From: Parafrankia irregularis
GTDB taxonomy: Bacteria > Actinomycetota > Actinomycetes > Frankiales > Frankiaceae
NCBI RefSeq assembly: GCF_001536285.1
Contig: NZ_FAOZ01000045.1
Location: 1-52,412, forward strand
Direction: 5' to 3'
Length of the DNA: 52,412 bases
Below, piece after piece: positions 8,536 to 17,577 of the stretch; position 1 is the stretch's first letter, and every line of letters begins with the position of its first letter. The translations under genes and the position numbers were made by a program. Below the pieces are notes generated by a model, which saw only the letters and a list, made by a program, of their open reading frames with translations, had not been told where the DNA came from and searched no databases.

Positions 8536-8587
8536 CAGGAAATCCTCGCGGCTCGACACCCACCGCCAATGCAGAGCGGAGAGATTC

Positions 8588-9460
8588 ATGGAAACGGATG
8601 ACCGTGACTGGGCGCAGGAACTGGGGCTTGACCGCCTGCCCACCCACACCATCGGGATGCGGGTTTCCGAGCTGCTCGACCTGAGCGGCAGAAAGGCGAT
8701 CGTCACCGGGGCCGGCGGCGACGGGCTGGGTCAGGCCATCGCGAATCGCCTGGCCGGCCTCGGAGCCGATGTCGCGCTGATCGGGCGCACTTTCTGGAAG
8801 GTCGAGAAGCGGGCCGCGGAGATCGAGCAAAGGTGGGGAGTGAAGGCATTCCCCGTTCTCGCCGACATGTCGGACTGGGATCAGGTGCACCGTGCGGTCC
8901 GGGAAAGCCACGAGGCACTCGGCGGGCTGGACATCATGGTGAACAACCCCGTGATGGTCGTCGGCGGCCCGTTCGAGAACCACAGCAAGGACGACATCGA
9001 CCGGACGGTGCTCGGCAGCCTGACCATGATGATGTACGGCGCCCATGCCGCGCTGGAATACCTGCTGCCGCAGGGATCGGGCCGGATCCTCAACATCGGG
9101 GCGGTCGGCGGGCGCATCCAGCAGAAGGGCCTGACGGTCTACTGCGCGTGCAAGGCCGGGGTCATCGGCTTCACCCGCAACCTCGCGCACGAGGTCGCAC
9201 CGCGCGGTGTCAACGTCCTGGGCGTGGCACCCGGAATCATGATCAATCCGACCCTGCGGCAGCGGGTGCTGGATCCGCAGAGCGAGCATGACCTGGTGGG
9301 CCGCACCGCGGTGCTGAACTCCATCACCAACCAGGTCCAGCTGGGACGGGTCTGCCTGCCGGAGGAGGTCGCCAACATGGTGGCCTATCTCGCCTCCGAC
9401 GCCGCCAACTACATGTGCGGCCAGACCATCGACGTCGCCGGCGGCCAGTGGATGGGATGA
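8588..9460 (+). CDS. SDR-family protein lacking the catalytic serine
   Basis: The product is 290 aa. A short N-terminal extension precedes the Rossmann fold with the NAD(P) loop TGAGGDGLGQA. The active-site pair YxxxK is present as Y185 and K189 (YCACK). The residue 13 places before the tyrosine, normally serine, is alanine 172 in NIGAVGG, so classical SDR hydride transfer may be impaired or may use another residue. Late in the protein, ASDAANYMCGQTIDVAGG is the usual SDR tail. The start has GGAGAG upstream. It is followed ten bases later by a second SDR gene, so the two are probably co-translated, possibly as a heteromeric or stepwise pair. Confidence 0.85.
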   Translation: METDDRDWAQELGLDRLPTHTIGMRVSELLDLSGRKAIVTGAGGDGLGQAIANRLAGLGADVALIGRTFWKVEKRAAEIEQRWGVKAFPVLADMSDWDQVHRAVRESHEALGGLDIMVNNPVMVVGGPFENHSKDDIDRTVLGSLTMMMYGAHAALEYLLPQGSGRILNIGAVGGRIQQKGLTVYCACKAGVIGFTRNLAHEVAPRGVNVLGVAPGIMINPTLRQRVLDPQSEHDLVGRTAVLNSITNQVQLGRVCLPEEVANMVAYLASDAANYMCGQTIDVAGGQWMG

Positions 9461-9470
9461 GGAGCCGGAC

Positions 9471-10244
9471 ATGCGCGGACTCGCAGACAGGTCGTTCATC
9501 GTGGCGGGGGGCGCGACCGGTATCGGTGCCGGGGCCGCGCTCAGGCTGGGCGAGGAGGGCGCCAACGTCGTCGTGGGTGACATCAACCTCGCCGGTGCGC
9601 AGGCGACCGTCGAGCGGATAACCCGGATCGGCGGCCAGGCGATCGCGGTGCACTTCGACCTCGCCGACGAGGAGTCCGTCCAGGCGCTGGTCGACGCGAC
9701 GATCGCACGCTTCGGTGCCGTCGACGGCCTGTTCAACGTCGGCGCGGACCTCTCCCCCGGCAACCTCGGGCGGGATCGGACCCTGCTCGACACCGACCTC
9801 GACGTGTGGGCCCGCACGCTCGACGTCAACGTGGTCGGCTTCGTCCGGACGGCTCGCGCGGTTCTTCCGCACCTGCTCGCGAACGGCGGCGGCAGCATCG
9901 TCAACACCTCGTCGGGTGCGTCCGTCAGCGCCAGCGACGGCAAAAGGCCCGCGTACGGGGCCTCCAAGTCGGCCGTCAACGCGCTCACCCGGCACATCGC
10001 GACCAACTGGGGCCGGGCGGGCGTGCGCTGCAACTGCGTGATGCCCGGCCTGGTCATGGGCGAGCTGCAGGAACAGCAGAACGACATCGCGCTGCAGAAG
10101 ATGTTCCTCGACCGGGTGCCCACGACCCGGCTGGGCCGCCCGAGCGACCTTGCCGCGGTGGTCGCGTTCCTGCTCTCCGACGACGCCGAATGGATCAACG
10201 GCCAGGTCTGGGCGATCGACGGCGGCGCCAACATGCGCAACTGA
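9471..10244 (+). CDS. SDR-family oxidoreductase
   Basis: The product is 257 aa, the usual classical SDR length. The cofactor loop is GGATGIGAG. VVVGDINLAGA places an aspartate after the second strand, which favours NAD(H) over NADP(H). The catalytic region is INTSSGASV-type (VNTSS, S148) with Y162 and the lysine of YGASK. The C-terminus reads NGQVWAIDGGANMRN. GAGGAG lies just before ATG 9471, ten bases after the preceding SDR. Likely a 3-hydroxyacyl or hydroxysteroid-type dehydrogenase given the neighbours; the substrate is inference. Confidence 0.88.
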   Translation: MRGLADRSFIVAGGATGIGAGAALRLGEEGANVVVGDINLAGAQATVERITRIGGQAIAVHFDLADEESVQALVDATIARFGAVDGLFNVGADLSPGNLGRDRTLLDTDLDVWARTLDVNVVGFVRTARAVLPHLLANGGGSIVNTSSGASVSASDGKRPAYGASKSAVNALTRHIATNWGRAGVRCNCVMPGLVMGELQEQQNDIALQKMFLDRVPTTRLGRPSDLAAVVAFLLSDDAEWINGQVWAIDGGANMRN

Positions 10245-10341
10245 CCCGCGGGCGAACGGCGAACAACCCGACAGACCGACAGACCGCAGGCGGACGGTTT
10301 CCCAGGCATGCACGCCCACCTGCATGCTCAAAGGAGTGATC

Positions 10342-11535
10342 ATGGCATTACATGACGAGCTGATGGACGCGGCCCGGGCGGCGACCGGGCTCGAGCACTT
10401 CGGTGAGCGGTCCTTCGAGGAAGGCCTCGAAATCCTCACCCGCGCCCTGCGGACCGAGGCACGGCTGAACGCCACCGGGCAGGCGACGCTGCGCGGGCTT
10501 CTCGTCGGTCTCCTCTCCCAGCGCCTGCAGGTCGAGGACTGGTACCGACGCCATCCGGAGATCGACGACGAGCAGATCGTCGCGCCGCTGATCGGCCTGG
10601 GGCTGCCGCGCACCGGCTCGACCGCCCTGTCCTTCCTGCTCGCCGAGGATCCCCAGGCTCGCTCGCTGCGCATGTGGGAGGCCAACGCTCCGTGCCCACC
10701 GCCTTCTGTCGGCGAAGGCGTCGAGGACCGGATCGACCGTGGCCGGACGGAGGTCGAGTTCCGCACGAAGACGTCGCCGCGCCGCGGCCGACTCGTGCCC
10801 GCCAGCGCCACCGGGCCGACCGAGTGCCAGAGCCTGATGGCGCTCGACTTCAAGGCGCACTACTTCCAGGCCTTCGCGCACATCCCCACCTATTCGAAAT
10901 GGCTGCTCGAGAGCCCGGACCTCGCCACCACGTACCGGTACGAGCTGCGCGTCCTCAAACTGCTGCAGTGGGGTTTCCCGAACCAGCCCTGGCGACTCAA
11001 GTGCCCGTCCCATCTCCTTTTCCTGGACCAGCTCGCGGAGGTCTTCCCGGACGCCCGCTTCGTCATGACGCATCGGGATCCGGCCGAGGTCATGGTGTCG
11101 GTCGCGGACCTCTACGCCGCGGTCGCCCGCTCCTACTCCGACGACATCGACCTGCCCTACCTCGGCGCGCTCAACGTCGAGCACTGGTCGGTGGGAATGG
11201 AGCGAGCGCTGGCGTTCCGGGACAAAGGTGGCGACGACCGGTTCTACGACATCGACTTCCGGTCCATGCAGCGTGATCCGATCGGTGAGGTGACCGGGCT
11301 GTACACCTGGCTGGGCGAGCCGGTCACCGCCGCCTTCGGAGCCGGAATGCGGCGCTGGTGGGAGGAGAACGCGCAGCAGCGCGAAGCCAACGTGCACCCG
11401 GACCCGGCCACCTTCGGCCTCGACATCGACGAGATCCGACCGCTGTTCGCCGCCTACACCACCCGGGCCGCGCAGTGGACCACCCGCGAGACCTCGACCA
11501 GCGGCGCAGAAGGGCACGGCCATCATGGCGACTGA
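10342..11535 (+). CDS. Sulfotransferase-family protein
   Basis: The product is 397 aa. Around residues 85-97, LIGLGLPRTGSTALS matches the 5'-phosphosulfate-binding loop of PAPS-dependent sulfotransferases. VMTHRDPAEVMVSVADLY matches the 3'-phosphate-binding region. This larger family is abundant in mycobacteria and related actinomycetes, often beside lipid genes, with few known acceptors. ATG 10342 has AAGGAG six bases upstream, which settles the start over a long upstream extension. Its end overlaps the next gene by 11 bases. Confidence 0.85.
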   Translation: MALHDELMDAARAATGLEHFGERSFEEGLEILTRALRTEARLNATGQATLRGLLVGLLSQRLQVEDWYRRHPEIDDEQIVAPLIGLGLPRTGSTALSFLLAEDPQARSLRMWEANAPCPPPSVGEGVEDRIDRGRTEVEFRTKTSPRRGRLVPASATGPTECQSLMALDFKAHYFQAFAHIPTYSKWLLESPDLATTYRYELRVLKLLQWGFPNQPWRLKCPSHLLFLDQLAEVFPDARFVMTHRDPAEVMVSVADLYAAVARSYSDDIDLPYLGALNVEHWSVGMERALAFRDKGGDDRFYDIDFRSMQRDPIGEVTGLYTWLGEPVTAAFGAGMRRWWEENAQQREANVHPDPATFGLDIDEIRPLFAAYTTRAAQWTTRETSTSGAEGHGHHGD

Positions 11536-12574
11536 CCCGTCGACTTCCTTCTCCGGCGGCCTGCCCGCCGAGCGGGAGTACTTCTTCCCGGCCCGGCCGG
11601 ACAATCCGCAGATGCGGGATTCGGCCAGCTTCTGGATCGCCGACGACAAGGGCGAGATCGGGCTGCCCCGGTTCGGGATCGAGGCCGTCGGCGCGAACTG
11701 GGACGAACACCTCGTCACGTTCAACCTGGTGTTCAGGGACGGCCGGGTCTACCGGCTGCGCGGCAAGGGCACCCCGCATTCACCGTTCAACGCCGCCGGC
11801 GAGCCGGCGATTCTCGGCGCCGGCGGGCTCGCGTTCGAGGTGATCGAACCGTACCGGACGTGGCGGGTGACCTACGACGGTCCGGCCGTCGCCACCACGT
11901 CGCAGCGGCTCATCGACGGCGACCAGACCGGCCCGACGGTCAACCTCCGCGTCGAGGTGAGCACCACGATGGCCGTGCCGCCGTGGGAGCAGGGCGCGCT
12001 CCTGGCGGACGCGGCCGCGCTGCTGCACAACACCAGCGACGGCGACATGATGGGCCACGGCCCGCGGATCGAGCAGTTGTTCACCGCCGCCGGAACCGTC
12101 GAGGTCGACGGGGAGACACACACGTTCACCGGCAGTGGCCTGCGGATCAAGCGGCAGGGTGTGCGGCATCTGGAGGAGTTCCGCGGGCACGCCTGGCAGT
12201 CCGCGGTGTTCCCCAGCGGGAAGGCGTTCGGCTACATCACCTACCCGCCGCACCCGGACGGCCGCCCCGTCTTCAACGAGGGCTACCTCTATCTCGGTGA
12301 GGGAAAGCTCGTTCCCGCCCGGGTGGTCGAGGCGCCCTGGCTGCGCCGGCTGGTCCCGGCGGGTGACCCGGTGCCGGTGGTGTTCGAGTCCGAGCTCGGA
12401 ATCACCCGCATCGAGGGTGTCACCGCGCTGACGACGCATGACACGGCCTTCCGGCCGGAGCTGCCGAACTTCCCGGTGCTGTTCCAGGGCGAATGCCGCT
12501 ACACCTGGGACGGTGAGGAGACCTACGGCATGCTCGAGCGATCCACCGTGCGCGAACTGATCGAGTGGACATGA
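11525..12574 (+). CDS. Unknown protein with lipocalin-like (AttH/CrtC-type) character
   Basis: The product is 349 aa. It has many alternating beta-strand segments and conserved-looking aromatic patches (SASFWIADDKGEIGLPRFG, EPYRTWRVTYDG, HGPRIEQLF). It has no signal peptide or membrane segment. The pattern resembles actinobacterial proteins annotated with two paired domains of unknown function, distantly like the AttH/CrtC double-lipocalin fold; I am not certain of this. It overlaps the end of the sulfotransferase gene, implying coupled translation and perhaps a shared hydrophobic substrate. Confidence 0.7.
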   Translation: MATDPSTSFSGGLPAEREYFFPARPDNPQMRDSASFWIADDKGEIGLPRFGIEAVGANWDEHLVTFNLVFRDGRVYRLRGKGTPHSPFNAAGEPAILGAGGLAFEVIEPYRTWRVTYDGPAVATTSQRLIDGDQTGPTVNLRVEVSTTMAVPPWEQGALLADAAALLHNTSDGDMMGHGPRIEQLFTAAGTVEVDGETHTFTGSGLRIKRQGVRHLEEFRGHAWQSAVFPSGKAFGYITYPPHPDGRPVFNEGYLYLGEGKLVPARVVEAPWLRRLVPAGDPVPVVFESELGITRIEGVTALTTHDTAFRPELPNFPVLFQGECRYTWDGEETYGMLERSTVRELIEWT

Positions 12575-12742
12575 GCGCGGGAGGCGCGAGAAGGCGGCGT
12601 CACCGCCGTCGTCATCTCCAGCCCGTCGGTGTCGGCCCAGGCCACCGTCGAGTTCCTCGAGGCCTTCGGCGCCACCTACCTGTTCCGACAGCCCGCGAGA
12701 CGACCGGCAACCGGAGCCTTGACCTCCATTTCGCTGCGGTGA
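12575..12742 (+). pseudogene. Possible gene remnant, start missing
   Basis: Directly after the previous stop, a frame without a start codon reads 55 residues including EGGVTAVVISSPSVSAQATV and FLEAFGATYLFRQ, then degenerates before a TGA. The composition looks like a real protein C-terminus, but there is no start codon or ribosome site. I cannot name the parent family. The remaining sequence up to 12930 holds no other gene. Confidence 0.3.
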
Positions 12743-12930
12743 GAGGCAGCTCACTGCTAGAGTCCGCCACCGTGCTGGAGTTGGGCCAGTAACGGGCAGC
12801 TGTTCGGAGCGGCCGACGAGTTCCACTCGACCGCTCCGCAGCCCGGTTCCTCGGTCCGGCGAATCATCCTGACTTCGGCACACCATGCCGACGCCCATCG
12901 ATGATTCGACCCGACCACCGAGGAGAGAAC

Positions 12931-13851
12931 GTGAAACTGGGCTTTGCCATGCCGCACCTGTTGCGGCTGAAGGCCACCTGCCAGCCGTGGGAGGCAGCCG
13001 TGACCGGCGCGGACCAGACCCGGCTGGCACGGTGGGCGGAGAAGCTCGGCTACGCCATGATCGCGGTTCCCGAGCACCACATCATTCCCAGGGCACATGT
13101 CGACCTGTCGGGGCCGCACTATTTCAGCGCCTTCCCGGCCATGGGTTACTGGGCGGGTGCGACGGAGGAGATCCGGGTCAACTCCTGCATCTCGATCCTG
13201 CCGTTACAGAATCCGATTGTGACCGCGAAGGCGATCTCCACGATCGACTGGCTTTCCAGTGGCCGGGTCACGGTGACGTTCGCGGTCGGCTGGCTCAAGG
13301 AGGAGTTCGACATCCTCGGTGTTCCGTTCCACGAGCGCGGTGCGCGGGCCGAGGAGTACATCCAGGCGATCATCGAGCTGTGGACCAGTGACACACCGGA
13401 GTTCGAAGGGCGGTTCGTCTCGTTCCGGGATGTCGCCTTCGAGCCGAAGCCCGTCCAGAAGCCACATCCGGTGGTCTGGTTCGGCGGTGACGCCGACCCG
13501 GCACTGCGGCGGGTCGCCCGCTACTCGTCCGGGTGGTGGCCATTCCTCACCAGGCCCGAGGACATTCCGGCCCGGCTCGACTTCATCAGATCCCAGCCCG
13601 ACTACAACGGCCGTCTGGCCGAGGTGTTCTACGGCCTGGGCACCGCCCGCATCGGCGAGGGCCATGCCGTCAGGAAGGACCCGCACGCCCGCCCTGGAAT
13701 GCCGAAGCAGGAGATCATCGACCGCCTCGGCTGGTTCTCGGAACTCGGCGTCACCATGAGCTCGGTGCCCGTTCCCAGCCTCAACCACATCGAGGAATAC
13801 TACGAGTACACCCAGTGGGTCGCAGAGGAGATCATGCCCGCGATTCGCTGA
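12931..13851 (+). CDS. LLM-class flavin (probably F420)-dependent oxidoreductase
   Basis: The product is 306 aa with the luciferase-like TIM-barrel pattern. KLGFAMPH starts the first strand, and AEKLGYAMIAVPEHH carries the residues that contact the cofactor. ISTIDWLSSGRVTVTFAVGWLKEEFDILGV is the highly conserved central block (read here as two adjacent segments of about 15 residues each). PHPVVWFGG precedes the last third. In actinobacteria most members use reduced F420. GTG 12931 has AGGAGAG upstream. It sits alone after the sulfotransferase pair, and the substrate is unknown. Confidence 0.85.
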   Translation: MKLGFAMPHLLRLKATCQPWEAAVTGADQTRLARWAEKLGYAMIAVPEHHIIPRAHVDLSGPHYFSAFPAMGYWAGATEEIRVNSCISILPLQNPIVTAKAISTIDWLSSGRVTVTFAVGWLKEEFDILGVPFHERGARAEEYIQAIIELWTSDTPEFEGRFVSFRDVAFEPKPVQKPHPVVWFGGDADPALRRVARYSSGWWPFLTRPEDIPARLDFIRSQPDYNGRLAEVFYGLGTARIGEGHAVRKDPHARPGMPKQEIIDRLGWFSELGVTMSSVPVPSLNHIEEYYEYTQWVAEEIMPAIR

Positions 13852-14098
13852 CGTGGCAGGCACTTTTACGCACCGGCCTGGGAGTTCAGACCGGCTGGCG
13901 GCGTGTAGGGATCGAGGGCTTGCCCCATCGCGCTCCGAAGCTCTGCCGGCTCCCTCCCCCGGGTGCAGGGCCGCCGCCGTCCCTCAAACCGGCCCGGCCG
14001 CCCTCCCAGTCGGTTAACGATCACCCCCAGCGGAACTCGCGGGCCATGCGCGCGCCGGGGCGATAAGGTCCCCCCGACGTCGACGATGGGGTAGACGG

Positions 14099-15379
14099 AT
14101 GGATACGCAACAGCCGGTGGACAGCACAGGCCCGCGCGATCGCTGGTGGGGTTCCTACGCGAGCCGGGCATCCGGGATGCTCGCCTCCGAGGTCCGGGCC
14201 CTGTTCGCGGTCGCGAGCCGGCCGGAGATCGTCTCCCTCGCCGGCGGCATGCCCGCCGTCGACGCGCTCCCCCTCGAAGCGGTCGCAGCCACCACGTCGG
14301 ACCTGATCACCCGGCGCGGGGCCGTCGCGCTGCAGTACGGCTCGGCGCAGGGCGACCCGCAGCTGCGGGCCCGGATCTGCGATGTGATGGCCATGGAGGG
14401 CATCACGGACGCCCACCCGGACAACGTGGTGGTGACCGTCGGCTCCCAGCAGGCGCTGGACCTGCTCACCAGGGTGTTCATCGACCCGGGGGACGTCGTC
14501 CTCACCGAGGGCCCGACGTACGTCACGGCGATCAACACGTTCGCCGCCTACCAGGCGCGGGTCGTGCATGTGCCGATGGACGCCGACGGGTTGAACCCGG
14601 AGGCGCTCCGGGAGACCCTGGCCCGGCTTGCCGCCGAAGGCTCCCGGGTGAAGATGCTCTACACGGTGCCGACGTTCCAGAACCCGAGCGGTGTCACGCT
14701 TACGGTCCCGCGCCGCGGCGAGGTGGTCGAGGCGTGCCGGCGCGCCGGGGTTCTGGTGGTCGAGGACAACCCGTACGGGCTGCTCTCGTTCAACGGCGAT
14801 CCGATCCGCGCGATGCGCGCGGACGCCCCCGACGATGTCGTCTACCTGGGCTCGTTCTCGAAGACGCTCGCGCCGGGGATGCGGGTCGGCTGGGCGCTGG
14901 CGCCGCCTCCGGTGGCGGCCCGCCTGGTCCTCGCCGCGGAGTCCGCGATTCTGTCGCACTCGATGTTCACCCAGCTCACAGTCGAGCAGTATCTGGCGAC
15001 CCAACCGTGGCCCGAGCAGCTCAAAGCCTTCCGGGAGATGTACCGGGAACGCCGGGACGCCATGCTCGAAACCCTCGCCGAGACCATGCCGGCCGACAGC
15101 ACCTGGACCCGGCCGGACGGCGGGTTCTTCATCTGGCTCACGCTGCCGGAAGGCGTCGACGCGAAGGCGATGCTGCCCCGGGCGATCGCGGCACGGGTCG
15201 CCTACGTCCCCGGAACCGGCTTCTACGCGGATGGATCCGGCCGGAACGCGATCCGGATCTCCTACTGCTATCCGCCACCGGACCGGGTCCGTGAGGGCGT
15301 CCGCCGGCTCGCCCGGGTACTGCGCGCCGAGCTCGACCTACGCGACACGTTCGCCCCCCGCCGTCCCAACGACCAGTGA
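14099..15379 (+). CDS. PLP-dependent fold-type I aminotransferase (2-aminoadipate aminotransferase-like)
   Basis: The product is 426 aa. VSLAGGMPAVDALP is typical of the MocR/LysN-like aminotransferase group, here without the N-terminal helix-turn-helix of MocR regulators. YGSAQGDPQLR and VGSQQALDLL follow. VPTFQNPSGVTL gives the substrate-side asparagine, EDNPYGLLSF the aspartate and tyrosine that contact PLP, and GSFSKTLAPGMRVGW the Schiff-base lysine. ATG 14099 has only a weak ribosome site. The 247-base gap before it shows no gene. The next gene, a D-Ala-D-Ala ligase homologue, begins 11 bases after the stop, so a shared role in making an amino-acid precursor or peptide bond is likely. 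Confidence 0.85.
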   Translation: MDTQQPVDSTGPRDRWWGSYASRASGMLASEVRALFAVASRPEIVSLAGGMPAVDALPLEAVAATTSDLITRRGAVALQYGSAQGDPQLRARICDVMAMEGITDAHPDNVVVTVGSQQALDLLTRVFIDPGDVVLTEGPTYVTAINTFAAYQARVVHVPMDADGLNPEALRETLARLAAEGSRVKMLYTVPTFQNPSGVTLTVPRRGEVVEACRRAGVLVVEDNPYGLLSFNGDPIRAMRADAPDDVVYLGSFSKTLAPGMRVGWALAPPPVAARLVLAAESAILSHSMFTQLTVEQYLATQPWPEQLKAFREMYRERRDAMLETLAETMPADSTWTRPDGGFFIWLTLPEGVDAKAMLPRAIAARVAYVPGTGFYADGSGRNAIRISYCYPPPDRVREGVRRLARVLRAELDLRDTFAPRRPNDQ

Positions 15380-15390
15380 AGGGCACCACG

Positions 15391-16350
15391 ATGACCGACC
15401 TGGGACGTGTGCTCGTCCTCGCCGGAGGCCTGTCCGTCGAGCGGGAGGTCTCACTGAGTTCAGGCAGCCGGCTCCACGAGGCGCTGAGCCGTATCGGGGT
15501 CGACACCGAGCTCCGTGACGTCGACGACGCGACCCTGACCGCGCTCGCGGGGGACCCGCCCGCGGTCGTGATCCCTGTCCTGCACGGAACCTCCGGGGAG
15601 GACGGCACGATCCGCGAGGTGCTCGACCTGTACGGTCTGCCGTACGTCGGCGCGGAACCGGCGGCGTGCCGATCAGCGTTCGACAAGGCCGCCGCGAAGG
15701 CGACCGTCACCGCGTCCGGGATCAGCACCCCGCGGGCCGTCACGCTGCCCCGTGAGGCGTTTCACGATCTGGGTGCGGCCCAGCTCATCGACCGTGTTGT
15801 GGGCCGGCTCGGCCTGCCGCTGGTGGTGAAGCCCCGCGCGGGCGGGTCGTCGTTCGGAGTCGGCCGGGTCGAGGAGGCCGGGCAGCTCGCCGAGGCGCTG
15901 ATGGCCTGCTTCGGCTATCACGACTGGGCGCTCATCGAGCAGGCCGTCACCGGTGTTGAGATCGCCGTCGGTGTCGTGGACACCGGCAGTGGCCCGATCG
16001 CACTGCCCGCGGTCGAGATCGAGCCGGTGACCGGCCCGTACGACTACGCCGCGCGGTATACCCCGGGCGCCACCACGTTCATCACCCCGGCCCGGCTGCC
16101 CGTCGCGGTGCTGGACGCCGCAGCGGCAGCGGCCGTCACGGCACACCAGGCGCTCGGGTTGCGTGACCTGTCCCGCACGGACCTGATCGTGGACGCCGCC
16201 GGAGTGCCGCAGTTCCTGGAGGTGAACGTGGCGCCGGGGATGACCGACACCAGCACCTGGCCGATGGGGCTGGAAGCCGCCGGGCTTGAGTTCGGGGTGG
16301 TGTGCCGGGAGCTGGCGGCAGCCGCGCAGAACCGGTCCCGGCGTCGCTGA
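15391..16350 (+). CDS. D-alanine-D-alanine ligase-like ATP-grasp protein
   Basis: The product is 319 aa, close to DdlB length. The Ddl signature HGTSGEDGTIREVLDLYGLPYVG appears in two parts around residues 66-88. KPRAGGSSFGVGR forms the ATP-binding loop, and FLEVNVAPGMTDTS is the C-terminal metal and substrate block. True Ddl usually has N-T-x-P-G in the last motif; here it is N-V-A-P-G. ATG 15391 was chosen over GTG 15376 because the latter overlaps the upstream stop. The coupling to an aminotransferase and the position away from cell-wall genes suggest an accessory ligase rather than the housekeeping copy. That is inference. Confidence 0.82.
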   Translation: MTDLGRVLVLAGGLSVEREVSLSSGSRLHEALSRIGVDTELRDVDDATLTALAGDPPAVVIPVLHGTSGEDGTIREVLDLYGLPYVGAEPAACRSAFDKAAAKATVTASGISTPRAVTLPREAFHDLGAAQLIDRVVGRLGLPLVVKPRAGGSSFGVGRVEEAGQLAEALMACFGYHDWALIEQAVTGVEIAVGVVDTGSGPIALPAVEIEPVTGPYDYAARYTPGATTFITPARLPVAVLDAAAAAAVTAHQALGLRDLSRTDLIVDAAGVPQFLEVNVAPGMTDTSTWPMGLEAAGLEFGVVCRELAAAAQNRSRRR

Positions 16351-16365
16351 CCGGCAGGCACGGTC

Positions 16366-16418
16366 CTCCGACCCCTCCGACCCCACCGACCCCACCGACC
16401 CCACCGACCCCACCGACC
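16366..16418. repeat. 9-bp tandem repeat (about six copies)
   Basis: Units CTCCGACCC (two copies, 16366-16383) and CACCGACCC (three copies plus a partial, from 16384) lie in head-to-tail order just after the ligase gene. They are noncoding on the plus strand. The repeat precedes an AT-rich stretch at 16480-16505 that probably contains the promoter of the next gene. Confidence 0.85.
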
Positions 16419-16538
16419 GACGATCACATTAGGTACGGAATCGACCCCGAAGAGCCACCCAATCGAACCCCCGAGCGGCGATTATTTGGCGTCCTATATT
16501 TTTATGGCCGCCCAGATTGCGGATCTTGAGGGGGACAT

Positions 16539-17504
16539 ATGGCGGACGGTGTCAGGCACGCGGCGCGGCCGGCCGGAACCCGGTTGCTGGGCCTCGGGGC
16601 CTACCGCCCGGCACAGCTGATCACCAGCGAGGAGCTGGGCCACCGCTTCGGCCGCACGGCCCAGTGGATCGAGTCACGCACCGGTTTCGCGACCCGGCGG
16701 GTCGCCGCGGCGGACGAGACCGTGCACAGCATGGCGACCGTGGCCGCGCAGGAGGCGGTGCACGACAGCCAGGTGTCCGCCGCGGAGATCGACCTGGTCA
16801 TCGCGGCGACCTGCAGCACCGACGGGACGGGCGGCGTCGCCGCCGAGGTCGCCGCCGCGTTGGGCGCGCCGCACGCGGGGGCCCTCGACCTCAACGCCGC
16901 CTGCGCGGGCTTCTGCTACGCGGTCGCGGCGGCCTCGGACGCGGTACGGGCCGGTTCGGCGCGCCACGTGGTCGTCGTCGCGTCCGAGAAGATGACGGCG
17001 CGGGTCGACCCCGATGACCTGGGCACATCGATCATCTTCGGGGACGGGGCCGGCGCCGCTGTGATCGGCCCGGGCGGCGACGACGCGATCGGGCCGGTCG
17101 TCTGGGGCCACGACGGCTCCCAGTCGTCGCTCATCCGGATCGACGAGACCACCGGCCGGCTGCGGATGGAGGGCCAGGCGGTCTTCCGGTGGGCCGTCTC
17201 CACCGCCCTCGACGTCGCGCTCGCCGCCTGTGCGCGTGCCGGGATCTCGCCGGCCGATCTGGCCGCCTTCGTCCCGCACCAGGCCAACCTGCGCATCGTG
17301 GACGCCGTCGCGGCCAAGATCGGCGCGACCTCGGCCGTGGTCGCCCGCGACGGCGCCGACTGCGGGAACACCTCGGCCGCGTCCATCCCACTCGCGCTGC
17401 ACGGGCTGCGCCGCCAGCGCGCGGTCGCCGCGGGAGACCTGGCGCTTCTGGTCGGCTTCGGCGCCGGGCTGAGCTGGGCCGCCCAGGTCGTCCGCGTGCC
17501 CTGA
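16539..17504 (+). CDS. 3-oxoacyl-ACP synthase III (FabH-type KAS III)
   Basis: The product is 321 aa, standard KAS III length. The catalytic triad is visible as C122 (NAACAGF), H247 (VPHQANLR) and N277 (CGNTSAAS). The HQANLR sequence is the ACP-docking helix start characteristic of FabH. The enzyme condenses an acyl-CoA starter with malonyl-ACP to begin fatty acid or natural-product chains. The start follows GAGGGGG by four bases. No other fatty acid synthase genes are adjacent, so this is probably a specialised or second FabH. A hairpin lies 20 bases after the stop. Confidence 0.9.
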   Translation: MADGVRHAARPAGTRLLGLGAYRPAQLITSEELGHRFGRTAQWIESRTGFATRRVAAADETVHSMATVAAQEAVHDSQVSAAEIDLVIAATCSTDGTGGVAAEVAAALGAPHAGALDLNAACAGFCYAVAAASDAVRAGSARHVVVVASEKMTARVDPDDLGTSIIFGDGAGAAVIGPGGDDAIGPVVWGHDGSQSSLIRIDETTGRLRMEGQAVFRWAVSTALDVALAACARAGISPADLAAFVPHQANLRIVDAVAAKIGATSAVVARDGADCGNTSAASIPLALHGLRRQRAVAAGDLALLVGFGAGLSWAAQVVRVP

Positions 17505-17523
17505 CAGCCTCCGCGTCCCGTCA

Positions 17524-17543
17524 CAGGGACAGGCGCTGTCCTG
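17524..17543 (+). terminator. Small hairpin after the KAS III gene
   Basis: CAGGGACAG and CTGTCCTG pair across a GCG loop with one bulged G, twenty bases beyond the stop. No T tract. Confidence 0.4.
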
Positions 17544-17577
17544 CACGCGGACCGGACCGGCTGACACACTTCGAGCC

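Noticed and set aside
17491-17530. Sixth stop-spanning repeat at the KAS III gene end
   Set aside because: Two 18-bp segments match at only about 13 positions, too weak to separate from chance in GC-rich DNA.
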